Assembly: GCF_000519325.1 (NCBI RefSeq)
Contig: NZ_KI912613.1
Coordinates: 2,581,415 to 2,645,414 of the forward strand
Reading direction: 5' to 3'
DNA: 64,000 bases
DNA from: Patulibacter minatonensis DSM 18081
GTDB lineage: Bacteria; Actinomycetota; Thermoleophilia; Solirubrobacterales; Solirubrobacteraceae
Each line of letters begins with the position of its first letter. Position 1 is the stretch's first letter. Under the pieces are notes generated by a model. It worked only from the letters and a program-made list of their open reading frames with translations. It was not told where the DNA came from and did no database searches. Of the stretch, positions 24,257-32,194 are shown in pieces. Both the position numbers and the translations under genes were made by a program.

Positions 24257-24276
24257 GTGCCTTACCGCGTAATGGG
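24257..24276 (+). promoter_or_regulatory. Conserved GTGCCnTACCGCGTAA motif, copy B
   Basis: GTGCCTTACCGCGTAATGGG; its core TTACCGCGTAA is a perfect palindrome. The reverse-strand counterpart is at 19074-19095. It lies 50 bases after the TetR stop codon. Confidence 0.45.
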
Positions 24277-24536
24277 CGCGATCGGGTCGTGGTCGCGTCG
24301 GGCTCGGTCGGGCGGGAGACGGCAGGACGACGCGACCGGGGTCCCCCATGGTCCCCGGCCGCGCCGTGATCGTCCGCCCTGTGTCAGTCGCAGATTCGGG
24401 AGTGATGGGGGGACGGATCTCGGAGTGCTGATGGTGGTCGTAACCGGGCCGTCCGGTGAGAGTTGCGGTGCGCGATGTGGCGTGCTCGCCATCGTTCGGC
24501 GCGCACGGCGGTATGCCGTTTCTGGCGCTACCCCCG

Positions 24537-24578
24537 CTGATCGGGGGGTATCTGCGGCGTGTTGGCGCATCGGCGGTC
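24537..24578 (+). promoter_or_regulatory. Conserved non-coding element, copy B
   Basis: CTGATCGGG (24537-24545), 16 bases, TTGGCGCATCG (24562-24572), one base, CGGTC (24574-24578), ending 85 bases before the secreted-protein ATG. The blocks and spacing match 18923-18964. A promoter or operator for both genes is the simplest reading. Confidence 0.5.
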
Positions 24579-24663
24579 ATTGGGACGCCTTGTGACAGGT
24601 GTCCAACGACGGCCACGACCCGGACCCCGGGCGGCCGCGGATCCACGACAAGGGAGCACCCCC

Positions 24664-25620
24664 ATGCATCTCGACCACGACACGAACCAGACCACCGACA
24701 CCGAGCGCACCGGGCTCCGTCGCCTGCTGCCCCGCCGCGGCTCCGGCCGGACGCGGGCGGTGCTGCTCGGCACGGGCGTCCTGGCCTTCGGGGTCGCACC
24801 GCTGACCTACGCCGCAACCGGCGGCACGCTGACCCTCGGCGAGCGCAACGGCGCGAGCTCGGAGACCGAGATCATCTCCAACGAGGGCGCGGGGACCGGC
24901 GCCAAGGGCGGGTACTCGACCCGCCAGTCGAACCTCTCGTCCACCGGTGGCGGAGCGATCTACGGCTGCCGCTCGACGGCGCGGACGACCGCGAAGGACG
25001 AGAAGAACCCGTGCCTCCGGGCGAACAACCTGTCCAACGGTCTGGCGTTCGAGTTCCGCTCGACCCGCGGCAGCGTCGCCGGAGACATCAGCGTCGGCAA
25101 CGGCGGCGACGGGGCCAAGCCGTTCACGACCAACGCCACCGGCGTGGCGACCGGCCTGAACGCCGACCGCGTCGACGGGTTGAACGCCGAGGACATCGCC
25201 AAGGCCGCGACCGCGATCGCCGACAAGGCCGCCACCGACAAGGCCGCGGCGGCGAAGTCGCGCTGGGCCCTGGTCAACGAGAAGGGCGAGATCGAGGAGC
25301 AGTCCGGGGGCTTCAAGGTCATCGACTGCTACACGACCAACGACAACTGCTATCTGGACGCCGGTGCCACGGTCGCCGGCCACGGCGTGAGCGCGACCAT
25401 CGCGCTGCAGAACCAGGTCGACGTCGACGGCACCGCCGGCGCCGATGCGAACTTCTCGGGCGAGGTCTCCGCCGCGCGCTGCCAGGTCGCCAACGTCGTC
25501 GCCTGTGCCCCCGACGGCGCGAAGACCGAGAACGCGTTCGTCGTCAGCCCGCGCAACAGCGACGGCACGCCCACGAAGGCCGGCGCCCGCAAGCGCTTCT
25601 ACGTCGAGATCACCGGCTGA
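24664..25620 (+). CDS. Secreted hypothetical protein
   Basis: A 318-residue protein from ATG 24664 with GGGAG upstream. Residues 1-35 are basic, followed by a hydrophobic signal/anchor (AVLLGTGVLAFGVAPLTYAA). The mature part starts with GGTLTLGERN, has paired cysteines (IYGCRSTA and NPCLRA; VIDCYTTNDNCYL; ARCQVANVVACA), and a central motif NADRVDGLNAEDIAKAA followed by a Lys/Ala-rich helix. I recall similar NADRVDG-type segments in secreted proteins of Thermoleophilia, but no function is known. Probably beta-rich and extracellular. Confidence 0.7.
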   Translation: MHLDHDTNQTTDTERTGLRRLLPRRGSGRTRAVLLGTGVLAFGVAPLTYAATGGTLTLGERNGASSETEIISNEGAGTGAKGGYSTRQSNLSSTGGGAIYGCRSTARTTAKDEKNPCLRANNLSNGLAFEFRSTRGSVAGDISVGNGGDGAKPFTTNATGVATGLNADRVDGLNAEDIAKAATAIADKAATDKAAAAKSRWALVNEKGEIEEQSGGFKVIDCYTTNDNCYLDAGATVAGHGVSATIALQNQVDVDGTAGADANFSGEVSAARCQVANVVACAPDGAKTENAFVVSPRNSDGTPTKAGARKRFYVEITG

Positions 25621-26136
25621 TCGAGCCGTGACGGACCGGCGTACCCGCCGGCGCCGATCCGGCACCGGCGCCTCGGGCACCACCGTCCGCATGGTCCTCG
25701 GTGGGCTCGCCCTGGCGATCGTCGCACCCCTCGCCGCGACGATCGTCCGCCGCTGGTCGCCGCGAACGCGCGAGCGAGCGGCCGCACCGGGGAGGGCGGC
25801 GTGTCGCACGGCACCTCCGGCGACCACCACGCGGCACAGGGGGGAGACCGCCCGGACGGTCTCGCGGAGGCCGAGCGACCCGTCGTGCCAGGCCCACGCA
25901 CCGCTGGACGGCGCGGCCTGGGTCGACCCGCGCCGAGGTGTCGGCCGGGTCGAACGGCCTCGGCGCGGGCCGAGCCGGTCGCGTCGCGGACGAGATGAAC
26001 GCCGCGGAGGCGCGGGCCGTCCGCCCGCAGGCCTCCGAGCGGCCTCGAACCGCCGACCCGTCCGCGACGGCGGTCTCCGAGGGTCACGAGCCGTCGCGCC
26101 CGGTTCCGCGAGAACACGGTCGACGCTCGTGCCGGG
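25621..26136. other. 516-base gap with possible terminator; no firm gene
   Basis: Hairpins at 25636-25672 follow the secreted-protein gene. A frame from GTG 25629 contains one membrane-like stretch (MVLGGLALAIVAPLAATIV) but then becomes Arg/Pro-rich without protein-like features, so I do not call it. The remaining frames look random. Confidence 0.4.
25636..25672. terminator. Hairpin cluster after the secreted-protein gene
   Basis: CCGGCG (25636-25641) pairs with CGCCGG (25646-25651), and GGCGCCG (25650-25656) can pair with CGGCGCC (25666-25672). Overlapping GC hairpins 16 bases after the stop suggest a terminator. Confidence 0.4.
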
Positions 26137-28206
26137 TCAGCGGATGGCGCGGGCGGTGAACGTGCTCGTGAAGGTGACGGTCCTCCGGCCCTTCTGGCGG
26201 ATCGTGACGCGGATCCGGTGGCGGCCGCTGCGGGCGTCCTCCTTCGGGATCACCTCGACGCGCGGGCGGCCGGTGCGGCCGAACGTCCGGCTGCCGGAGG
26301 CGATCGTCCTGCCCCCACGGGTGATCCGCACGCTGACCGTGCGCCGGCCGCTGCCGGCGGGGGTCTCGCCGGTGATCTCGACGACGCACCGCGCGCGGCT
26401 CCGCTTGTACTGCCGCTCGCAGCGGTAGAACACCCCGAGCCCGCGCGACCCCTTGGGGCCACGGAGGCCGACGGGCCCGGTCGGCCCGGGCAGGCCCGGG
26501 GTGCCCTGGGGGCCGACGTCGCCCTTGCCGCCGGTCGCACCCGTCGGGCCGGTCGCACCCGGGGTGCCGTCGGCGCCCGGGGCTCCCATGGCGCCCGTGG
26601 GGCCGGTCCCGCCGGCGGGACCGGTCGTTCCGATCGGACCCTGCGGACCCTGAGCGCCCTGCGGACCGGGCCCGCCGGCCGGGCCGGTCGCCCCGGGTGC
26701 GCCGTCGTTCCCGGCCGGGCCGGGCGCGCCCGGGGGGCCGGCGGGGAGCTCCGCGGCGGTGCCCGTCAGCGGGACCGCGGCGTTCGAGAACGCGTCGTCC
26801 GAGACGACCGCGAGCTGGGCGGCGCGCGCAGCGGTGGCGACCGGTGCCCCGGGCGCGAAGCGCACGACGACCTCGCAGGTGCCGCCCGCCGGCAGGGACT
26901 GGCCGGTGCAGGTGTCGCCGCCGATCAGGAAGTCGTCGCGGTCGGCGCCGGTCGTCCGCACGGCGCGCACGGCCGAGGGCACGACGCCGCTGTTGGTGAC
27001 CGTCACCGGCTGCCCGGCGCTGACGGTGCCGACGGGCTGGGCCCCGAACGCCGCGGGGGCCGCGAACGTCAGCGGGCGCGGCGTGGCGTTCCGCAGCACC
27101 CCGACCGCGTTGTTGTCCGTGTTGGTCATGGCGACGTCCGGTCGTCCGTCCCCGTCCAGATCACCGATCGCCAGGGCGAGGGGGAGCGCGCCGCCCGTGT
27201 CCGTCGACTGGGCCGTGTACCCGTTGCCGGTGGCGTTCTTCGTCTGGACCGTCACCGCGTTCGCGTTCGCGTCGGACGTCGCGATGTCGGGGCGGCCGTC
27301 GCCGTTGAGGTCCCCGATCGCGACGCTGCGCGGGTAGGCGGCGGTGCGCGCGGCGACGGCGGACGAGAAGCCGCCGCCGGCACGGTTCGTCAGCACCGTC
27401 ACCGTGTCGGAGTAGCTGTCGGAGGTGGCGACGTCCGGTCGTCCGTCGCCGTTGAGGTCGCCGATGGCGACGGAGCTCGGGATGGAGCCGGTGGTGCCGA
27501 GGGTGGCGGGCGCGTAGCCGGCACCGGTCGCGTTCTTGATCAGGCCCGTGACCGTGTCGGAGCCCCCGTCGGCGGTGACGATGTCGGGTCGTCCGTCGCC
27601 GTTGAGGTCGCCGATCGCCAGTGCCTGCGGGGCGCCGCCCGTGGCCCCGGCGGTGGAGGACGTGAATCTGTCGCCGACGGCGTCCTTCGTCAGCACCGTC
27701 ACCGAGCCGGTGCCCGTGGTCGCATTCGCGGTCGCGAGGTCGGGGCGGCCGTCGCCGTTGAGGTCGCCGATCGCCACGGCGGTCGGGACCGGGCCGGTCG
27801 GCCCTGCGACGGCGGCCGTGTACCCGACGGCGTCCTTGAAGAGGACCGTCACCGTCTCGTCGTCCTGGTTCGCCGTGGCGATGTCGGGCCGGCCGTCGCC
27901 GTTGAGGTCGCCGACGGCCACGGACACCGGCTCGTCGCCGGCGGGGAAGGCGGCGCGGGTGAAGGTGCCGTCGCCGGCGTCCTGCGTCAGCACCGTCACG
28001 GTGTCCTTGTTGGCGTCGGCCGTGGCGATGTCGAGCCGCCCGTCGCCACTGAGGTCCGCGAGCGCGATCGAGACGGGACGACCACCCGTCGAGCCCGCGA
28101 CCTGCGCGGGAGCGAAGGTCGGGGGTGCGGCCGCGGCGACGGCCGGGAGCACGGCCAGCGCGGCGACGGTGAGCAGAGCGGTGCGGGCGGACCGGGAGGC
28201 GGGCAT
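26137..28206 (-). CDS. Secreted FG-GAP repeat / choice-of-anchor D / collagen-like protein (paralog 1)
   Basis: A 689-residue protein. A signal peptide (residues 1-27, ending AVAAAA) is followed by seven FG-GAP/VCBS-type repeats of about 47-51 residues (30-375), each with the calcium-binding loop DLNGDGRPD. An ASH/choice-of-anchor D domain (about 380-480) ends in CTGQSLPAGGTCEVVVRFAPG. About 33 Gly-X-Y triplets (485-590) form a collagen-like segment, and a basic beta-rich C-terminal domain with a Cys pair (FYRCERQ, ARCVVEITG) follows. The likely role is an extracellular surface or matrix protein. The ATG shares one base with the stop of the upstream paralog, so both are made together. Confidence 0.85.
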   Translation of the reverse strand: MPASRSARTALLTVAALAVLPAVAAAAPPTFAPAQVAGSTGGRPVSIALADLSGDGRLDIATADANKDTVTVLTQDAGDGTFTRAAFPAGDEPVSVAVGDLNGDGRPDIATANQDDETVTVLFKDAVGYTAAVAGPTGPVPTAVAIGDLNGDGRPDLATANATTGTGSVTVLTKDAVGDRFTSSTAGATGGAPQALAIGDLNGDGRPDIVTADGGSDTVTGLIKNATGAGYAPATLGTTGSIPSSVAIGDLNGDGRPDVATSDSYSDTVTVLTNRAGGGFSSAVAARTAAYPRSVAIGDLNGDGRPDIATSDANANAVTVQTKNATGNGYTAQSTDTGGALPLALAIGDLDGDGRPDVAMTNTDNNAVGVLRNATPRPLTFAAPAAFGAQPVGTVSAGQPVTVTNSGVVPSAVRAVRTTGADRDDFLIGGDTCTGQSLPAGGTCEVVVRFAPGAPVATAARAAQLAVVSDDAFSNAAVPLTGTAAELPAGPPGAPGPAGNDGAPGATGPAGGPGPQGAQGPQGPIGTTGPAGGTGPTGAMGAPGADGTPGATGPTGATGGKGDVGPQGTPGLPGPTGPVGLRGPKGSRGLGVFYRCERQYKRSRARCVVEITGETPAGSGRRTVSVRITRGGRTIASGSRTFGRTGRPRVEVIPKEDARSGRHRIRVTIRQKGRRTVTFTSTFTARAIR

Positions 28207-30362
28207 CAGCGGGATCCTTCGGCGACGAAGAGGCGGGTCAAGGTGGTCGCGCGGCGCCCGGGGATCCCGGTCGTGACGCGGAGGCGGTAGCGGGCGCCGG
28301 GGCGGAGCCGGGCGCCCGCGGTCGACGTGAGCGCGATGCGGTGCGGTCGCCCGGAGCGGACGGTGCGGACGCCGGTCGCCACGGTGCGGCCGTTCCGGGT
28401 GATCCGGACCGCGACCCTGCGGGCGGCCAGGCCGGCCGAGTCGCTGTAGGTCAGGTAGCACGCCCGGACGAAGCCCCCGCCGCGTCGCGCCTTGCGGCAG
28501 CGGTAGACGGCGATCGGTCCGTCCTTGCCGCGCGGACCGGTCAGCCCGATCGGTCCCGCCGGGCCGGGGACGCCCTGCGGTCCCTGGTCGCCGGTCGGGC
28601 CGGTCGCTCCGCCGGGTCCGGCCGCCCCGGTGGTCCCGGGCGTACCGGTGGTGCCGCCCGGGCCCGATGCGCCCGGTCCCCCGGGAGGACCGGTCAGGCC
28701 ATCCGGTCCGACGGTCCCGAGGACGCCGGTGGGTCCCTGGCCGCCGACGGGTCCGGCGCCGCCGGTCGGCCCTCCGCCGCCGTCGGGACCCGGCGGTCCC
28801 GCGGTCCCCGGGGCGCCCTGCGGTGCACCGCCGGCGGTCCCGCTCAGCGCCACGGTCGTGCCGAAGAGCCCCCCGCCGGTCAGGACGCGCAGCGTGCCCG
28901 TCCGGGTCGGCCGCGAGGTGTCGAGGGCGGGCAGGAAGCGCACCCCGACGGTGCAGGTCCCGCCGGCGGGGACGGTCTCGTTGGTGCAGTCGTCGCCGGA
29001 GAGCGCGAAGTCCGCGCCGTCGACCCCGCTGATCTGCAGTCGTTCGACACGTGCGGGCGTCTCGGCGGTGTTCCGGATCGTCACGCGCTGCGCGCCGCTG
29101 ACCGTGCCGCCGGCCTGCACCCCGAACGCGGCCGGGGTCGTGACCGTGACCGTCGGTGCGCTCGTGTTGGTCAACACGCTGACCGTGTCGGAGCCCCCGT
29201 CGGCGGTGGCGAGGTCGGGGCGTCCGTCGCCGTCGAGATCCGCGATCACCACCGAGTCCGGGCTGCTGCCGGTGGAGCCGGCGGTGGTGGTCGTGTACCC
29301 GGGGCCGGTGGCGTCCTTGGTCAGCACCGACACCGTGTCGGCGTCGAGGTTGGCGGTGGCGAGGTCGGGGCGTCCGTCGCCGTTGAGGTCCCCGATCGCC
29401 ACCGAGTAGGGGAAGCTGCCTGCGCCGGTGGAGCCGGCGTTGGTGGTCGTGTACCCGGGGCCGGTCGCGTCCTTGGTCAGCACCGACACCGTGTCGGTGC
29501 CCGAGTCGGCGGTGGCGAGGTCGGGGCGTCCGTCGCCGTTGAGGTCCCCGATCGCCACCGAGTACGGGCTGCTGCCGGTGGAGCCGGCGGTGGTGGTCGT
29601 GTACCCGGGGCCGGTGGCGTCCTTGGTCAGCACCGACACCGTGTCGGAGAAGCGGTCGGCGGTGGCGAGGTCTGGGCGTCCGTCACCGTTCAGATCCGCG
29701 ATCGCCACCGTGAACGGGCGACTGCCGGGGATGCCGGTGGTGGTGGTCGTGTACCCGGGGCCGGTGGCGTCCTTGGTCAGCACCGACACCGTGCTGTCGG
29801 ACTGGTTGGCGGTGGCGAGGTCGGGGCGTCCGTCGCCGTTGAGGTCCTCGATCGCCACCGAGACGGGAAACCTGCCGGTGCTCCCTGCGATGGTGGTCGT
29901 GTACCCGGGGCCGGCCGCGTCCTTGATGGACACCGACACCGTGTCGGAGAAGTAGTTGGTGCTGGCGAGGTCGGCGCGTCCGTCGCTGTTGAGGTCCCCG
30001 ATCGCCACCGACTGCGAGACGGCGCCGGTGGTCCCGGTCGCGGTGGTCGTGTACCCGGGCCCGACCGCGTCCTTGGTGAACAGCGACACCGGGCCGGGGC
30101 TCGAGGTGAAGTTGGCGGTGGCGAGGTCGGGGCGTCCGTCGCCGTTGAGATCCCCGACCGCCACCGACTGCGGGCTGCTGCCGGTGGTGCCGGCGGTCCG
30201 GGTGGGGGCGAACGTCGGCGCGCCGGCGGCCGTCCCGGTCGCTGGGACGAGGGCCAGCCCGAGCGCGGCTGTCGCACACGTCGCGCCCACCCGCCGCAGG
30301 GCCTTGCCGGGTGGCGCGGTCCCGAGGCCCGTCGCTGTCCGTCGGGCGGAGCCACGCTGCAT
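28206..30362 (-). CDS. Secreted FG-GAP repeat / choice-of-anchor D / collagen-like protein (paralog 2)
   Basis: A 718-residue protein with the same architecture as its downstream neighbour. It has a signal region (GATCATAALGLALVPATGTAAG), seven 50-residue FG-GAP repeats with DLNGDGRPDLATA, an ASH domain ending CTNETVPAGGTCTVGVRF, about 34 Gly-X-Y triplets (about 516-617), and a C-terminal beta domain (YRCRKA, RACYLTYSD, RVAVRITRNGRTV). The FG-GAP repeats are nearly identical at DNA level, unlike those of paralog 1, pointing to recent expansion. Start ATG 30362. Direct repeats lie upstream. Confidence 0.85.
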   Translation of the reverse strand: MQRGSARRTATGLGTAPPGKALRRVGATCATAALGLALVPATGTAAGAPTFAPTRTAGTTGSSPQSVAVGDLNGDGRPDLATANFTSSPGPVSLFTKDAVGPGYTTTATGTTGAVSQSVAIGDLNSDGRADLASTNYFSDTVSVSIKDAAGPGYTTTIAGSTGRFPVSVAIEDLNGDGRPDLATANQSDSTVSVLTKDATGPGYTTTTTGIPGSRPFTVAIADLNGDGRPDLATADRFSDTVSVLTKDATGPGYTTTTAGSTGSSPYSVAIGDLNGDGRPDLATADSGTDTVSVLTKDATGPGYTTTNAGSTGAGSFPYSVAIGDLNGDGRPDLATANLDADTVSVLTKDATGPGYTTTTAGSTGSSPDSVVIADLDGDGRPDLATADGGSDTVSVLTNTSAPTVTVTTPAAFGVQAGGTVSGAQRVTIRNTAETPARVERLQISGVDGADFALSGDDCTNETVPAGGTCTVGVRFLPALDTSRPTRTGTLRVLTGGGLFGTTVALSGTAGGAPQGAPGTAGPPGPDGGGGPTGGAGPVGGQGPTGVLGTVGPDGLTGPPGGPGASGPGGTTGTPGTTGAAGPGGATGPTGDQGPQGVPGPAGPIGLTGPRGKDGPIAVYRCRKARRGGGFVRACYLTYSDSAGLAARRVAVRITRNGRTVATGVRTVRSGRPHRIALTSTAGARLRPGARYRLRVTTGIPGRRATTLTRLFVAEGSR
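29190..30185 (-). repeat. Tandem 150-bp coding repeats within paralog 2
   Basis: Seven units of 150 bp (one of 156) follow each other. The string GTGTACCCGGGGCC recurs at 29293, 29449, 29599, 29749, 29899 and (one base changed) 30049. Each unit encodes one FG-GAP repeat. The spacing and identity indicate tandem duplication that can expand or shrink by recombination without a frameshift. Confidence 0.85.
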
Positions 30363-30405
30363 CGCTCCGACCCTAGGGTCCCGGACCCCTCAGCCGGGCC
30401 CGCGA

Positions 30406-30429
30406 CGGGGTGATCTACCGGGGTGATCT
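30406..30429. promoter_or_regulatory. Direct repeats upstream of the collagen-like operon
   Basis: CGGGGTGATCT occurs at 30406-30416 and 30419-30429, start-to-start 13 bases, centred about 55 bases upstream of the paralog 2 start codon. On the transcribed strand it reads AGATCACCCCG twice. It may be a response-regulator or activator site. Confidence 0.45.
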
Positions 30430-30586
30430 TCGGCGCCGCGTCCGCGTCGCGGTCTCGGCCACGCCCGGGTGGGGCGCGTCACGATCCGGATCACGGAGGA
30501 CGACGAGCGCCGGCGAGATCCCGGCGATCGTTCCCGGTCGGTGGCGCCGATCGTGTCGTCGGGGCGTCAGTGGGTAGGTCACGGCC

Positions 30587-31018
30587 ATGGCGAACTACAC
30601 CGGGACCGTCGAGAGCCCGAAGCCCCCTGCGGAGGTCTTCCCGTACATGGCGGACTTCTCCAACACGAAGCACTGGGATCCGAACATCACCGAGACCTCG
30701 GTGACCAGCACCGGGGAGCCGGTCCGGGTCGGGGCGACGTTCCACGTCGTCCAAGGCAGCGGCCTGTCGAAGGTGGAGCTCGACTACGAGACGATCGAGC
30801 TGACCGACGGCCGGAAGGTCGTCCTGCGGGCGGAGACCAGCAGCCTCGTCTCCATCGACACGATCACCGTGGAGGCCGACGGGACGGGATCCATCGTCAC
30901 CTACGACGTCGACATCACGCTCAAGGGCGCGCGGAAGCTCGCGGAGCCGGTGATGGCCCTCATGCTCAAGCGCATCGGGAACGAAGCACGCGACGGCCTG
31001 CGCGAGCGGCTGCAGTAG
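30587..31018 (+). CDS. SRPBCC-family (polyketide cyclase/dehydrase-like) protein
   Basis: A 143-residue protein with the SRPBCC (Bet v1-like) fold pattern: ESPKPPAEVFPYMADFSNTKHWDP at the start, alternating strands in the middle (KVELDYETIELTDGRKVVLRA), and a long C-terminal helix (PVMALMLKRIGNEARDGLRERL). These proteins bind hydrophobic ligands in a central cavity. No catalytic function can be assigned. It is a monocistronic-looking gene with start ATG 30587. Confidence 0.82.
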   Translation: MANYTGTVESPKPPAEVFPYMADFSNTKHWDPNITETSVTSTGEPVRVGATFHVVQGSGLSKVELDYETIELTDGRKVVLRAETSSLVSIDTITVEADGTGSIVTYDVDITLKGARKLAEPVMALMLKRIGNEARDGLRERLQ

Positions 31019-31172
31019 TCCGCCGGTCCGGGGCGGGCGGACGACCGACCCGTGCCCGCCGGTCCGGCGCGCCGATGAGGACGGGTCCGATCCGTTCGCC
31101 GTATGGGACCGGCGTCCGTGGGTAGGGACCCGCGCACCGCACCCGGACGGGTGCCGACAGAGGAGCAAGCGC

Positions 31173-31358
31173 ATGACCGATCCGAAGCGCGACGAGGAGC
31201 CCACCACCGGGGTCGTCGATCCCGACACCGGCGAAGCCCACCCCAACTCGGGGCCGCAGGGCGGACCGCAGGACAGCGACGAGGGCACCCAGGCCCGCGA
31301 CGTCGCCAAGAACGGCACCGCCGGCACCGAGGCCGACGACACCACCCCGACCGACTGA
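31173..31358 (+). CDS. Small acidic, disordered protein
   Basis: A 61-residue protein, strongly acidic and rich in Asp, Glu, Thr, Gly and Pro (MTDPKRDEEPTTGVVDPDTG ... TEADDTTPTD), with no predicted helix or membrane segment. AGAGGAGC lies before the ATG. It ends 10 bases before the VOC protein gene and the intergenic sequence supplies that gene's ribosome site (GAGGAGCAGC), so both are likely co-transcribed. Function unknown; the composition resembles stress-related hydrophilic proteins. Confidence 0.6.
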   Translation: MTDPKRDEEPTTGVVDPDTGEAHPNSGPQGGPQDSDEGTQARDVAKNGTAGTEADDTTPTD

Positions 31359-31368
31359 GGAGCAGCAC

Positions 31369-31725
31369 ATGACGAACACGATCAAGCAGATCGACGCGAT
31401 CTGGCTGCCGGTCTCCGACATGGACCGCGCCGTGGAGTTCTACCGCGACACCCTCGGGCTCGACGTCCTCGAGCACGACGGCGACTGGTCCGAGGTCACG
31501 GCCGGGGACCAGCGGATCGGCCTCAACGCCTCCGAGTCGCCGTCCGGTGACGGCGGGGCGGTCATCGCCTTCGGGGTGAACGGCGCGATCGCCGACGCGG
31601 TCGACGAGCTCAAAGAGAAGGGCGTCGAGTTCCCCGGCGGCCTCACCGAGCACCCGTGGGGCAAGATCGCACCGTTCAAGGACCCGGACGGCAACGACCT
31701 GCAGCTCTACGCGCCGCCGGCGTAG
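31369..31725 (+). CDS. VOC superfamily (glyoxalase/dioxygenase-like) protein
   Basis: A 118-residue single VOC module pair: IDAIWLPVSDMDRAVEFYRDTLGLDVLEHDG at the N-terminus and PWGKIAPFKDPDGNDLQLYA at the C-terminus, the typical metal-binding or substrate-binding halves. Candidate metal ligands are limited (Glu in LLQLY-equivalent position reads Gln), so it may be a binding protein or isomerase rather than a dioxygenase. Start ATG 31369. Confidence 0.82.
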   Translation: MTNTIKQIDAIWLPVSDMDRAVEFYRDTLGLDVLEHDGDWSEVTAGDQRIGLNASESPSGDGGAVIAFGVNGAIADAVDELKEKGVEFPGGLTEHPWGKIAPFKDPDGNDLQLYAPPA

Positions 31726-31741
31726 CCGCGTCGCGCGGTCC

Positions 31742-32104
31742 TCACGGGACCGGCAGATCGCCGCCGAGCTTGCGGTCGAGGTTCGCGGCGTGCGCGTTCG
31801 TGTCGCGCGCGATCGCCTCGGTGGAGCGCAGGAGCGAGATCCCGCGGGTCGTCAGGCGCTGCGCGGCGGGGCGGTCCGCCGTCGCCGCACGAGCCGCCGG
31901 AGTCACCGCTCCTGCCAGCGGCAGCGTCGCGCGTTCGAGGCGACCGACGGCGGTGGCGAGCCTCCCGTCGACCGTGGTCCGGGTGTCCTGGAGCTGGAGG
32001 ACCAGGATCACCAGGACGATGATCAGGGGCGCGTAGGCCAGGACGCCGACCGCGAGGACCCATCGCGGCAGGGACGGACGGACGAGCTGCGGGGCGGGCT
32101 TCAC
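31742..32104 (-). CDS. Single-pass membrane protein
   Basis: A 120-residue protein from GTG 32104. One clear membrane helix (VLAVGVLAYAPLIIVLVILVLQL) near residues 15-38 is followed by an extracytoplasmic helical part rich in Ala and Arg with heptad-like spacing. It has no recognised family. Divergent from the Rieske oxidoreductase gene (90-base gap). Confidence 0.55.
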   Translation of the reverse strand: MKPAPQLVRPSLPRWVLAVGVLAYAPLIIVLVILVLQLQDTRTTVDGRLATAVGRLERATLPLAGAVTPAARAATADRPAAQRLTTRGISLLRSTEAIARDTNAHAANLDRKLGGDLPVP

Positions 32105-32194
32105 CGATGTGCCCTACCCGGATGCCGGCTCCCGGACCGCCGGTTGGCCCCGAGGACGCCGGGTAGCGACGGCTCCCCTCACCCGGACGGCCTG

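Larger units (their letters stand above)
24208..24663. other. Intergenic region carrying the second copies of two conserved elements
   Basis: A 456-base gap before the secreted-protein gene. It holds the TACCGCGTAA motif (24257-24276), an inverted repeat TACCCCC/GGGGGTA (24529-24550) and the 24537-24578 element that overlaps it. Nothing else coding is convincing. Confidence 0.5.

Noticed and set aside
24529-24550. TACCCCC/GGGGGTA inverted repeat as a terminator or riboswitch
   Set aside because: It overlaps the conserved element of copy B but has no equivalent at copy A and no T-tract; it may be part of a regulator site, but no riboswitch class is recognisable.
25621-26136. Possible small membrane protein from GTG 25629
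   Set aside because: Only one hydrophobic stretch is convincing; the rest is Arg/Pro-rich in all frames and there is no ribosome site.
26218-28290. 690-codon plus-strand open frame opposite the FG-GAP/collagen-like gene
   Set aside because: Its Gly/Arg/Val-rich repetitiveness simply mirrors the coding repeats on the minus strand; no start signal or domain.
29190-30185. CRISPR-like regularly spaced repeats
   Set aside because: The period is 150 bp, the repeats are in frame and encode FG-GAP modules; there are no unique spacers or cas genes.
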